A stretch of 64,000 nt of DNA from Daphnia carinata (GCF_022539665.2 NC_081335.1:1364001-1428000); one strand, 5' to 3'; shown: positions 1 through 12,705, counted from the stretch's first letter. Made by a program: numbers and translations. Notes: generated from the sequence alone by a model not told the origin.

Positions 1-2170
1 GAACAGGTTTCCATCAGCTGCGATTCGTGGAGGCGTGTCCGGCATCGCGACGATGACGACAACACCACAGTCACGGAATTCAAAGTCTGTGAGGTGGCCA
101 ACCAGAGAGGCCGTCATGCGTCTCCGATGCACGGACGCGGCGGGGATTACAGTCCCGAGTACATCGAGGTCGAAGAACCCGATGAGCCTGTGCCCACACA
201 AGATTCGTGTCTTCAAGTGACCGAGGAAGATATCGCTTTCTCCATGATGGAAGCCTTGGAGGCTAAATGTAACGACCTTCGCAGTCTCTCTAGCTGCGCC
301 GAGGGCGACGAACATCCACTCAGAGCCCTTTCGCAAGATAATTTGACTGTCATTTCGCACTTTACGGGCGAGACCTACTCGCAGGGCACGGCTTCCGAAT
401 GGGAGCCAATTGGCTCTTCCATTTTCGATCCGATGCCGTCGTCATCGGCGATGGAGAACGTCGATTTTTATCAGACGCAACTGGAACAGCTCGCCAAGCT
501 GCACCAGCAAATCTACCAGCAATCTGCCGCTGGAAACGCTGCTGGAACTTTGCATCCTACGCCACTCAGTGCTCTTACCAACTGTAACATTGGTTCTTTC
601 AAGGTACGTCTGTTTTATTGCTACACCGCGATATTTAAAAAAAAAAAAAAAAAATGTATTTATGATTGCGTTAATTAGGATCTACCGCTGCTCACCCAGG
701 ACTGGAACAGCGTGGCTGTCAGAACCTCGCCCGGCAGAAACGGAAAGGGCCAAGAACCTCGTAAAGCACTGGTGTCGACTATCGGTATGGAGCTGGAACG
801 CGAACTGGGCATCCAAGACGCCAACCAAGCGGCAATTTTGTCTTCGCTAAGACATCCGGACGGGGCTTCCGATCCGCATTTGGATCAGCATTCTGGAAGA
901 ACTTACGAAAGTGCCCGTTCATGGTAAATGTCACCTTAATTTGTATTGTTTTCCTCTGTTCTAACAGTCCCCTTTAATTCGTTGGATTCTTTTACATTAG
1001 TGAGGTACAACAAGAGCAACAGGAAAGGTTACCGGGCAACGGAGCATCCAACTCTGATCCTGAGGAAGAGATGGCCATAAAATCTAATGCAATTAACAGC
1101 GCAGCAACGATGGCTAGCCTGGTCCCTGAACGAGAGTGCAAAAGCTTTAACGAAGAGAACATCGTTGAACACGAGAAAGTAATTCATCATAAAACGCCGA
1201 AACTAAGCCGTTTTTTCTCCGGCTCCAAGAACAAGCAACAGTCAAGCTCGGTCACTAAGCGCAACACGGCCACCAGCACGGCGGCCAGCCCCGTACCAAC
1301 TCCCAAAGCGACGTCATCAGCTAAAGCGTCGCCCAAGGTCGAGAAGCGCTCAAAGAGCCGAGAAAATACGAGTAAACACAATTCGCCCGCCAAGTCGCTC
1401 TCCAAATCGCCGTCTCGCATCGATCCGACCACTTCTGCCTCGATTCCTCCATCGCCCAAGTCGCAATCGTCCAAATCCAGCAACAAAAAAGATAAAGTGA
1501 AGGCCAGCTCGTCGCACAAGAGCCCAAAGAAGGATTCGAAAATCAACTGGGTATGTTTATCTATTATTCTTATTCGAAATGATTGAATGCTAACTTGATT
1601 GGTTTCTTTAATTATTATGATAGGATGGAAAATCGTCCAGTTCCAAGCGCGACGTCAAGTCTTACGGATTCAGCTACGAAAGCTGTCATCAAACGGCGCC
1701 TAGCTCATTGTGCCCTTCAGAGGGTTATGAAAGTGGCGGATCAGACTCTGGCGTGCACCTCAGTGCAGCCTCTCCCATCAAGAACCGGAGGCATGCCCAG
1801 CAGACTCAGCAACAACAACAAATTCGCCGTCAGCACTTGATGCCGATCGGTGAAATGCCCCGGAAGAATTTTTCCAGTGGAACGAGCACCAGCGGATCGG
1901 GCGGTTCTGGTGGATCCGCTGGCCATTACGAGAGTTCCGGCTATGAAAGTGTCATTCGTGATAGCGAATGCTCTAGTTTGGGTTCCAGCAGCCAAGACTC
2001 GGATCGCATGGTCGAAGCCGTTCCCTTGGCTCTCGCCATTAGCACTGGCAAACAATCTGCTGCTATTGGTAATTAATCTATAGATTAATTGATTTTTCTT
2101 GACAATGAAACTGATTTCTTTGTTTTACTATTCAATTGTAGGTCAATCAAGCAGTTGCACGATACTTTAA
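1..2170 (+). CDS. KIF26: KIF26/VAB-8-like kinesin-related protein, C-terminal part (5' end outside window)
   Basis: Five coding exons join in phase: 1-603, 679-923, 1001-1550, 1624-2068 and 2142-2170 (stop 2168-2170), each bounded by GT-AG. The product is low-complexity and Ser/Lys-rich in the middle (about residues 300-480, runs of SPK, SKS and KSP). Near the end it has GYESGGSDSGVHL and SSGYESVIRDSECSS followed by SSSQDSD. This Ser-Gly-Tyr-Glu-Ser...Arg-Asp-Ser-Glu motif is what I recall from the C-terminus of KIF26A/B, the VAB-8 branch of kinesin-11, atypical kinesins involved in cell and axon migration. No motor domain lies in the window; it would be upstream. The protein ends in SCTIL, which resembles a class I PDZ ligand. 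A neuronal scaffold with the same Ser-rich motif is the main alternative. The partial start is dictated by the window edge. Confidence 0.6.
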
Positions 2171-3215
2171 GAAAAAAGAATTGAGGAATGAGACTTAAAA
2201 GGACCAAGACGAGAAACAATTGAAAGCCTAGAAAACGGGTTGTCTCATCCCACTATAAACGTCGGTCTAGACTTGCTCTATGTTCGGTTCTCGAGGAGAA
2301 AATTTAGGTTCTATGCTAGACATAACGCTTTTCCCCACTTTACATGGGAAAATTCGTTTAATGGCGTCAGCATTGTTTCCGGTGGATTACGACGTATCTT
2401 GTGTTTTTGTCGATTGCACATCAAGCTAATGGACCATACTTTTCTTTTTCAACTAAGCTTTCTAGTGTAATGGATTTCGTCTCTCTGAAGCTTGTCATTT
2501 CATGAGATTCTCGGGCGCGGGTGTATGTGTTTGGTCTCTGTATTCATTTGAAACTCTTTACAAAATTTCGTAACTATGGGACACGAGTGCGACAAAGATA
2601 ACGAAATACTTGGAATTGAGGAGAAACACGCTGCCATTCGTTGGCCACATTTAAAACAAAAACATGCTGCTTTTTTCTTTTCTTCTTATAAATCGCAATT
2701 TATATGGTGAACATAAATGCAAATTTGTATCATTCTTCGAACGTTTCGTGATGTGTATATACATTTACCTGAAAGTGATTTTTACATACACAAGGTCTTT
2801 TCCTCCGTACTCACCGGACGTTTTGGTTCAATGTTGATACTGCCTGCTCTACTAAGTGCAGTATCCCGAGAGTATCTCTTAATGGAAATAAATTCTGATT
2901 ACATATGTGAGTTGACGATATGTAGACTGATCGTTAGCGCTTGAATAATTGACAAGGAGTGTTATAGATTGGGCTCAGCTACCGTCCGAATGTTTGGTTT
3001 TCCTTTGGTCTCAATTTTGTGTTATGTTCCTGTTGCTCTGGTAACGTCGTGAAGTATATCATTTTTTCTTTAGAATGCAGGGCAGATGAAAAGCCAGTCG
3101 AGTGGCATACTGGACGCAGTGGCCAACTGATTTTCATCCCTTGCTTTCCACTCCGCTTCCCAGGCGACTAACGCAAAACCCCGGGTTCTATTGAAGCGTA
3201 CCGTTTCCGTTTACA
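2171..3215 (+). other. 3' UTR of the KIF26-like gene and intergenic region before the tubulin
   Basis: About 1 kb without a supportable gene. The proximal part should be the 3' UTR. An AATAAA at 2887-2892 is a plausible poly(A) signal, about 720 nt after the stop. The remainder up to 3215 would hold the promoter and 5' UTR of the downstream tubulin. I see no clear TATA box. The small ORFs here (for example 2240-2470 and 2717-2944) lack any recognisable motif. Confidence 0.5.
2887..2892 (+). terminator. Putative poly(A) signal AATAAA (KIF26-like gene)
   Basis: Canonical AATAAA hexamer in the 3' flank of the first gene on the coding strand. Assigned by position only. Confidence 0.35.
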
Positions 3216-5799
<2,584 letters not shown>

Positions 5800-5846
5800 A
5801 CAATGGTATCATGATAGAATGGGAAATGCACCACATATTTCCCCAT

Positions 5847-5852
5847 AATAAA
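5847..5852 (+). terminator. Putative poly(A) signal of the alpha-tubulin gene
   Basis: AATAAA about 48 nt after the tubulin stop codon on the coding strand, a normal spacing for a short 3' UTR. Confidence 0.6.
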
Positions 5853-6249
5853 ACATGGCACAACCGCAGATATTACTGCCATTTCAGATTATTCAGCACA
5901 CCAACTGTATAGAATAAAATACAATGACGCTCGTGTCAAAACAATACCATGTTCCCATCAGTAATTGACTTACATTATTTCCGTCACGCATTGTATACCT
6001 TGCAAATCAGAAAGAAGCAAAAGAAAGAGGAACCTACTTAATATTGAATTTTATATCGTATTTAATAAACGTAATTAAATTTCTGTTTATTAATAATTAA
6101 TAAAAAGCCATTGCACCGGAGAATTTTTGGCAAAATTCTAGATTTAGCAAAAAATACATGATTTCGATGCAGAATTAAACGGGAATCACGAAGATGCTGG
6201 TGCTTTCCGAAAAAATATGTAAGCCCGACTTTTTCATTTTAAAGCTAAA
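5853..6249. other. AT-rich intergenic stretch
   Basis: Follows the tubulin poly(A) signal and precedes the outer repeat of the accessory island. AT-rich. I see no ORF, RNA gene or repeat that I can support. Confidence 0.5.
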
Positions 6250-6395
6250 CTACGATTATTTCAAAAAACGGCTGAACTGGCAAGAAAACCAATGGCTTTT
6301 TCGGAATCAGCGTTGAATTTCTGTTATACTGTACGATTTTCATCGCATTCCAAGAGATTTCGATTTTTTCAGATTTTGACGAAAGTGAGAAGGCT
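6250..6395 (+). repeat. Outer inverted repeat, left copy (146 bp, diverged)
   Basis: Aligns without gaps to the reverse complement of 25088-25233. Shared blocks include ACGATTATTTCA, AGAAAACCAATG, ATTTCGATTTTTT and TTTTGACGAAAGTGAGAAGG. By eye the two are roughly 85% alike, much less than the inner arms, so this layer is older. It may be the true terminal repeat of a larger, older element that hosts the palindrome. Confidence 0.7.
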
Positions 6396-6668
6396 ATATT
6401 CGTCTTTCATATTCATTTTTATATTCATTTCGTTATTCATATTCGTGATGCCCATTCAATTCTGCGTCGAACCCATGTATATCGGTAGCCGTCGATAATC
6501 GCAAAAAAATTATCGCCGATCATTCGTCTGTTGAAAAATTTTGATCGGCGATTGAATTTCTTAGCGATTATGGCAATCCGTTTTACACAAAAAAAAAAAA
6601 TAATTTCGCCAAAAAAAAAAAAAAAATTACACTTTTTTCTTTTTTTCGACACGTAGCCACGTAGCCAT
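6396..6668. repeat. AATCG-rich junction and partial extra copy of the element terminus
   Basis: From 6478 the sequence carries ATCGCCGATCA...TGATCGGCGATT, an inverted pair of about 12 bp around 6508-6554. From 6566 it has a first copy of the terminal motif GGCAATCCGTTTTAC followed by A-runs and a pyrimidine/purine block that repeats the start of the arm. The right-hand counterpart (24802-25087) is also AATCG-rich but does not align with this stretch. Confidence 0.5.
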
Positions 6669-6880
6669 ACTGCTTATGGCAATCCGTTTTACCCCCCCCC
6701 CCTTTGGAAAACCCCCCAAAAAAAAAAAAGTTCCATCTTTTTTCTTTTTTTCGACACGCTCCATCTACCGCTCAGACTCGTTATTACTGGCGTAGGCAAT
6801 TTCAGTCCATTGGATTCCATTCGCAGTTAGTTCAGTAGCGTGGATGGAGAATAACGCGTGGCTGGAGGAACAATTGAAAA

Positions 6881-7658
6881 ATGAATAAGATAATAAAACA
6901 AAAAAATGGTAAGTATAAACATTATTATATTGGTTTTCAATTATTAATTATTGTTTATTAGATCAAATTATGAAGCTGCAGGCCCAGTTATTGGAACAAC
7001 ACAAAATATTAGATAACAACAAAGCTAAGGATGGTAGGCCTAATACGTAATGATTCTATTTATTTGCTTTTATTCATTCGTGTTTTGTAGCTCAAATTTT
7101 GAGTCTACAGGCTCAGCTAGGGGAAAAGAACAAGTTAGAACGAGACACTTTCCAAACAGTGAAGGAGGTTTTTCAAAACTCATCCCTAACTGAATGTAAG
7201 GATGAGTTGGCATTAGGCAAACACAGTCAGGTACCTAAACTTTTCAAATAAGAATTCAAAATAAGTATAGAATTTTAACAAACAATTATTCATTATTTAG
7301 TTATTCAGTCTACCACCTGACAGTGTGTTAAAGTTAAATTCTGTTAGTGCTGCACTAAAAGAATTGTTAGTAATAAGCCCATGCAGTGAAGGAACTGAAC
7401 AATTGTGGGACCGTATTTGGGCCGAAAATGGGTGTGGTACAGAAACCCAGAAATGGCACAAGTTCAACATGAAACGTGGATTAGGTACTTTTCGGTTTTT
7501 TGTCCATCGAAAAAGTATTTTTAATGCTATTATTTTGCATTCACAGAATTTTAGCAGGGGATCAAGTCAAGTCTGGAAGTGTTACAGGATGGAAGAGTCA
7601 GCCTACAGTTGAAAAAAACACTGAGAGTGCATTACCATTAAGGTGTGAGGTAAAGTAA
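6881..7658 (+). CDS. Unrecognised 175-aa coiled-coil-like protein in the terminal unit, outer left copy (intact)
   Basis: Five exons join in phase with GT-AG introns: 6881-6908, 6962-7033, 7091-7230, 7301-7484 and 7555-7658 (stop TAA). The product starts MNKIIKQKND. It has a Leu/Gln/Lys-rich heptad-like stretch (QIMKLQAQLLEQHK and QILSLQAQLGEKNK, residues about 11-60), then a globular-looking part with LPPDSVLKLNSVSAALKEL and LWDRIWAENGCGTE, and a polar tail ending LRCEVK. I do not recognise the family. A near-identical copy lies at the outer right, and two decayed copies lie near the centre, so it belongs to the terminal inverted repeat. An intact multi-exon frame beside decayed siblings suggests it is or recently was functional; the alternative is chance preservation of a young copy. 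Confidence 0.6.
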
Positions 7659-7899
7659 TAGGGTATGCACATTGTCTAATGAGAAGTACCATCTTGTGTG
7701 AATGAATCCTGTATAACAGCAATTCTTTATAGTTCTGTCACAGCTAGAAGCCTCAAATAATTCTGCTTCCCTTGCTAAAGAACAACTTGTCCTTTACGCT
7801 CAGTGTTGGTGAAGCTGGGTACTTAAATGGCCCTAAAGATGTTTCACTTCACTGGCATTGCAGCGATGAACATCATACATGGACTCTTTAGGTATGAAA

Positions 7900-8400
7900 G
7901 GAATTTTCTTGAAAATTTTTTGAATTTATGATGAAGCTTTCCTCCTCCTTTTTGCCAACCAGGTGTAATCTACAAAAAAAAATTATCCAATAGGAAAGGA
8001 TTTTCAGCATACTGGGAACACAACTATCAACAATGCAACATTCTAGGGGTTTTATTTTATCATTCAAGAGCCTTATACAATGATTTTCATCTGCAATTTG
8101 TATGGCCTTTCCCAAGCTTCTGCCAGAAGTTGAATCCATAAGTCATGTAAGTCACATGAGCAACAATTGAGATGCCTAATGGTGTTGTTTTTCTTTTCTC
8201 AGCATAGGTTAATAGTAACATTCGATCTGAAAAGATTCTTGGTTGGGGCAAGACACTGAATAAATTGTAATGATTGAATGGATGACATGACATTTCTATA
8301 CTTAATTTGGATTCCTGAGACGGTATTTTATATTTAAAAAATTGAAGTGCATATCTGGGCTCCCTTCCTTTCCGTAGCCCCGTTTCCCCTTGACTCGTAA
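7900..8400. other. Arm interior with a diverged copy of an exon-like segment
   Basis: No intact gene. At 8096-8215 the + strand has a segment (CCCAAGCTTCTGCCAGAAG...CATGTAAG...TGCCTAATGGTGTT...CTCAGCATAG) that resembles the exon/intron just upstream of the basic-protein fragment at 18580-18715. A second, older piece of the same captured gene therefore lies in the arm. The mirror copy is at about 23225-23345. Confidence 0.5.
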
Positions 8401-8770
8401 TAAGCCCGTAGGGGGTCATGCCCCTACTGTACGGTATATATAAAAACAACATATACCGAGGTTTGGAGGGCTCTGGCCGGAAGGGGACGTGGATGTCCGC
8501 TTAGTCCGATGATGTGTTCACGGAGGGCTCTGTGGCTACCCACAAATCCGAACTAAAGGTTAATCGCTCCTGTAAAAATGTTCCAAATCTTCAGCTCTTC
8601 TTCCGGCTTCTCTTAGCCAATCACCGGGTAATCTCCCCGGTGGGTCAACAAGGCAGTGTCTCCCCCTGCCTGGGTTGACGGCAACTTTTGAAAGGGCTAT
8701 TGTGCCTTTTTAAAGTTGCAAAAATAATTGTAATGTGCAGAGACTTGTCAATAAAATTTTTTTTATAAAA
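8400..8770 (+). ncRNA. Highly structured segment with five hairpins, RNA-like, left arm
   Basis: Successive inverted pairs: GTAGGGG/CCCCTAC (8408-8427), CGGTATAT/ATATACCG (8431-8458), CACCGGG/CCCGGTG (8622-8642), GTCAACAAGGCAG/CTGCCTGGGTTGAC (8644-8679) and GCAACTTT/AAAGTTGC (8681-8719), then AATAAA near 8750. The last three are packed side by side. This looks like the 3' region of a structured transcript or a non-LTR retroelement tail. I do not recognise the family. Confidence 0.45.
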
Positions 8771-8911
8771 ATATTTTTTGCAAAATTTGTATCTTTATTG
8801 TCTGTGTTTGTGTTCACACTTTACAGTTAAACATTTATTTTATTTCCCTTGCTCAATTCACCTTTATTTTTTATGCCACCTTTTATGATAAGCATTCTTT
8901 CCATTGGTTTA

Positions 8912-8982
8912 TCGTTTATCTGGGATTTGAACCACTAACCTATACCATTCCAGCATAGCGCGCTACCGTTGCGCCATGACTG
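8912..8982 (-). repeat. tRNA-like sequence (A and B boxes), left arm
   Basis: On the minus strand it has TGGCGCAACGGTAGCGCG (D-arm, A box) and GGTTCAAATCCC (T-arm, B box) about 36 nt apart. The D-arm matches what I recall of animal tRNA-Trp. The anticodon loop lacks the expected T33 and the T-stem pairs poorly, so this is a degenerate tRNA or the head of a tRNA-derived SINE. Confidence 0.5.
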
Positions 8983-9073
8983 TTCGTATAAATATAAGTT
9001 ATGATCTTCATGCCTATGTTAAAATAAGTTCGTCATTAGGCTATTATGGAATGCCTATCATGATGATAACAAA

Positions 9074-9144
9074 TTATAGATGGCATAATGGCAAAGCTAC
9101 TGAATTGCATGCAAGATTACTTAGGTTCGATCCCCATATCAGTC
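9074..9144 (+). repeat. Second tRNA-like sequence, left arm
   Basis: TGGCATAATGGCA (A box) and GGTTCGATCCCC (B box) with tRNA-like spacing, about 90 bp from the first tRNA-like block and in the opposite orientation. Acceptor-stem complementarity is weak. A decayed tRNA or SINE head is likely. Confidence 0.4.
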
Positions 9145-9282
9145 AATTGAAAATCTAAATAAATAAATGCAAAAAATAAATAATGTTACAAAGTATTTTA
9201 TTTTCCCTCCTTCCACCCACAAATCCACCACTATACATATTCCACATAATACAACATACAATACATACATATATACACTTAA

Positions 9283-9601
9283 AACTAACCCGTTGGCTGC
9301 CACGCCATCTTAACTACGGTCGCTACGTCGCTATCATAGGGATAGCGACCAAGGGGGCCGGGTAGGCCGGGCTGATACGATGATGAGACCTTTACGGGAA
9401 TGCACACCCCAGGTCTCATCTATCGCATCGATCAAGGGAAAGTCCCTATGGTGCATTGCCTTTGGGGCCATTCGGCCAATCTTGGGCAGTGGCGCTGCTC
9501 CACTTCATAGCAGATAGCCATGGAGCAGAACAGCGCGGCCCGTCCCTGTCAAGCTACAAAAAAAAGGGGATAAAAGGTGGGTGGCAGCCAACGGGTTAGT
9601 T
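9283..9601. mobile_element. Small non-autonomous TIR element (about 319 bp), left arm
   Basis: Ends are perfect inverted repeats: AACCCGTTGGCTGCCAC at the left (from about 9287) and GTGGCAGCCAACGGGTT at the right (9581-9597). TTAA precedes the left end (9279-9282) and follows the right end (9600-9603), which suggests a TTAA-targeting (piggyBac-like) family. The interior contains another hairpin, TCGCTATC...GATAGCGA near 9329-9347. No coding capacity. Identical position in both arms means it inserted before the arms duplicated. Confidence 0.7.
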
Positions 9602-9739
9602 AAGAATAAACATTGCAAAACACACACAATACCAAAACGACGAGGCGAAGACGCGGCTACCACGAAGCAAAGACGGGATGGCGGGCGAGGCGAAGGCGGG
9701 GTGACCACGAGGCGAAGAAGGGATGACCGGCGAGTCGTA

Positions 9740-10061
9740 GACGGGACGACGGGCGAGGCGAAGACGGGACGACGGGCGAGGCGAAGACGGGACGACGGGC
9801 GAGGCGAAGACGGGACGACGGGCGAGGCGAAGACGGGACGACGGGCGAGGCGAAGACGGGACGACGGGCGAGGCGAAGACGGGACGACGGGCGAGGCGAA
9901 GACGGGACGACGGGCGAGGCGAAGACGGGACGACGGGCGAGGCGAAGACGGGACGACGGGCGAGGCGAAGACGGGACGACGGGCGAGGCGAAGACGGGAC
10001 GACGGGCGAGGCGAAGACGGGACGACGGGCGTGGCGAAGACGGGACGACGGGCAAGGCGAA
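9740..10061. repeat. Minisatellite, 23-bp unit, 14 copies, left arm
   Basis: Perfect or near-perfect 23-bp units based on GACGGGACGACGGGCGAGGC plus GAA, with single substitutions in the last two units and degenerate units at 9640-9740. Because 23 is not a multiple of 3, it opens long frames on both strands (for example 9505-10233 minus) with a 23-residue Arg/Gly/Asp or Pro/Ser/Arg period. I regard these as by-products, not genes. Confidence 0.95.
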
Positions 10062-10109
10062 GACGTGAAGACGGGCGCGGAGAAGAGGAAAAAGGCTTTG
10101 TTCTGTAAC

Positions 10110-11590
10110 GTAAATGTAAAGAAAAAGAATTACTTAGTTGGAAATATAAGATTGCTGATGTAGCCAAATGTATGAAAGCAATTTGACTTACTTCTGTTGT
10201 CCAATGGCTAGAAATACTGTAGGGCCAGCACATAGGCAGCAGACAGCAAAGAGATGGCAGTCCTATGGTTGAATATTCAATTTATAAAACAAACAAACTA
10301 TACTAGGTATGAGAAAAATTTACGAATACCAATAGAAATTGTATTGAGGTACATGTCTATGTCTGTTGGTAGGCTAAGTAGAGATTACAATTGTTGAAAT
10401 GGCTGTGGTTACAGTTGGCGCTGCAGCATAAGACGAATTTGGTGCACCAGTTAGATTACAATCGACAGGCAACCATGAGCGGGTAAAGATTAGAAGAATA
10501 ATATTATGGTATTCGTACCCATAGGATTTGCATCTTTGGTGACATTCCTCAACGGGAAGTATCCTTTACAAATGAAGTTTCATGAGCTTAACCTTAAAAG
10601 AAAAATCCGCTAGTGAGATTCCGATAACAAAACATTAGTCTTATACCTCTCAATGAGCACCAGAATAGTTTGATGAATGCAACATAATGGGTTGCGAATA
10701 GTTGTTTGTTTTGACAGTTGACATAGGTGATTACAAGACATGTAACATAAAAACCAAGCATTTTGTGGGCTTCACTTGCAAAACACACTCTAGGACGAAA
10801 ACACACAGAACCACCATTAGATTTGCTTGAATTTTCCCTTGGAATGTGACATACTTCACAAAAACTTTCGAACACAGGTTTCACTACCCCCCACAGTCAC
10901 CAACTAAACAGTAGCACAGCAGCGTCATCTTGTTTTCCAATTAAGAACCGAAATTTTCATAAAAATTGAAAATCTTGTTTTTTCGAGACGGGAACTGCAC
11001 TGATGTGAACTCTTTTAACAAACTTCTTGAGCGTGAATCGAGCGTGAATGGCAAATATGGCCCCCCCCCCATATTTGTACCATTTCAATTTTATTTAAAC
11101 AAATGTAGCGACCAAAACCATGAACAGCATTTTTAAAGTATAGCGATTTAACGTGTTTTTGAGCCCGGATTAGTCACTGTTTTTTATTTATTTATCCAAA
11201 AACCTAGATATTTCTAGGAAAATACATAATTTGGGTTCAGAATTCAAAAAGAAGCTTGGTTGCACTTCACATGTAGAAATTTTTGCAACTTCACACATGT
11301 CTGGATTTCAAGCTAGTAAACATTAAGTCTGTCTGACAATACAATTTTCTTTCTTGAACAGCTGCACGCTATTTCGGCCATATTTCACGGAAAAAATTCT
11401 CCACTGAGACAAGGGCATCGATTGTGCGTTATCGTGCCTATTTCAATTAACCAATCACCAGACAAGGAAAAAAATTCTTCGAAGCAACTACAAAGCTACA
11501 TGGCTGCCAATATATACTGCTCCTATTTGTGATAACAATGTATGAAAGGTAGTATCAGCAAATAGTTTTATTGTTGTTTTATTTCTAACC
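10110..11590. other. Arm interior without a recognised gene, left
   Basis: AT-rich. One minus-strand frame at 10594-10884 encodes a Cys-containing peptide (FCEVCHIPRENSS, VCFRPRVCF), and the mirror frame in the right arm is slightly longer (20537-20845, 102 aa). I cannot connect it to a family or to flanking exons. A C-run lies at 11060. The remainder shows no structure I can name. Confidence 0.4.
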
Positions 11591-11593
11591 TAA

Positions 11594-11749
11594 CCTTATA
11601 ATGTAAACCTCCCTTTTTCTTTTGTTCGTGATGAAGATGGAATTTTCTGTCCTACTTGTTTCTGTCAGACTGTGGGATCCACCGTTACAAAACTCTACAT
11701 CAGCAACAATCGTTTCTCACTGCTCAGAACCTGCAAATGTCGTGAATGA
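11594..11749 (+). CDS. Short Cys-rich reading frame, possible zinc-binding fragment, left arm
   Basis: Frame ending FCPTCFCQTVGSTVTKLYIS and then FSLLRTCKCRE before TGA at 11747-11749; the frame is open back to 11594. The C-x2-C-x-C ... C-x-C spacing and the clean stop look like the C-terminal exon of a small zinc-ribbon-like domain. No start or splice partner is clear. Mirror copy on the minus strand at about 19691-19846. Could be a captured exon fragment or chance. Confidence 0.3.
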   Translation, partial: PYNVNLPFSFVRDEDGIFCPTCFCQTVGSTVTKLYISNNRFSLLRTCKCRE

Positions 11750-12087
11750 AAAAATTTTAGTTAAAAATAATTTAAAAAATAGTTGTAACACCAAGCATTA
11801 TTAAACGACTTGCCTAACTAAGGAAACCGCTGGAACCACAATGTTTGTCTCCCCAATCCTGAAATGATTGAAATGACAAGCTTTGCTTTATTTCATTAAT
11901 TCTAATTTTAAAAAAAGGAAAAAGCCTAACTGCATGGTTGAGCAGTTTGGCTTGATGCCTTTTTTAAAAAGCAAGAAGGTAGCAATAACCATTATCTCAA
12001 TGTGCCTGTCGTGCTGACTTTTAAGGACACGAGTTACCGTGAAACCAAAGAAAAATAAAATAGGTAATTCATTGATGGGTCTTGCTG

Positions 12088-12705
12088 TTAGATGTTTCTA
12101 GTACGTCGAGGTGGTGGTGGTGGCGATGAGGTATCCTCCTTAACAAGCTCAGGTTCGCTAGTTGTTTTCTTGCCACCACGTGTCCGTTTCGTGGCCGGCA
12201 CGGCCGGAGGTTCATCCGCCATTGTTGCGGCAGATACTGCCGGGCCCTTCTTTTGTCGTGAACGTTTGGCGGCCGGTGCTTTCTCTTCCTTTTCTTTTGC
12301 AGTGGCGGCCACAGTCTCAATGGTCGGGGTCGCGTTCCAGCTGGACAGAGACTTTCTTCTCAGCCGGTGAAGCTGTCTTCCGCGTCGAACGGGTGATCTG
12401 ACTGGCGAATGCGCCGTTTCGGCCACGTCAAAATGAACTTTGAGTGCGCCCTTTGCGCAAGTAGATCGTCCATTTTTGACGGATGTGACTCGCGATCCAT
12501 CGTTCGCCTCCGGCTCATCTGGCACGTGATTGGCATGGATGTCGACAGCGTGTCGGTTCCCTTCGTGTAACATTTCTACATCATCCAATCCAGCAACGTG
12601 TTTATTGGCTTTCGTTTCACCACGACGCCTTTTGCCTTCAGGCGCTTCCTTCTCCGGAACGGAGACACGTTTGACAGCACCTCGACGTGTTGTTTTCTTC
12701 GTCAC
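12088..12705 (-). pseudogene. Basic Ser/Pro/Lys-rich nuclear-like protein fragment, left arm (longer frame)
   Basis: A 205-codon frame with clusters KKTTRRGAVKR, KRRRGETK, AAKRSRQKK and KRTRGGKK and an end SSPPPPPRRTRNI before the stop. The basic and Pro-rich composition suggests a chromatin or nuclear protein, but I do not recognise it. No ATG opens the frame (it begins at a GTG codon after a plausible acceptor), and a stop precedes it, so it is a captured exon or pseudogene. It lies directly downstream of the vasa-like fragment and on the same strand. The GC-rich, codon-like base use stands out from the AT-rich surroundings. Confidence 0.55.

Noticed and set aside
7301-7484. THAP, BED or transposase domain in the terminal-unit gene
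   Set aside because: Cys/His spacing and acidic catalytic residues of these families are missing; only a coiled-coil-like start and an unknown domain are seen.
8400-8770. Hammerhead or HDV-like ribozyme in the hairpin-rich segment
   Set aside because: I looked for the CTGATGA...GAAA core and the HDV double-pseudoknot pattern; neither is present.
9505-10233. Long open frames (up to 242 aa) over the minisatellite on both strands
   Set aside because: They arise because a 23-bp stop-free unit repeats; the same repeat opens frames in both directions, with no domain and no splice logic.
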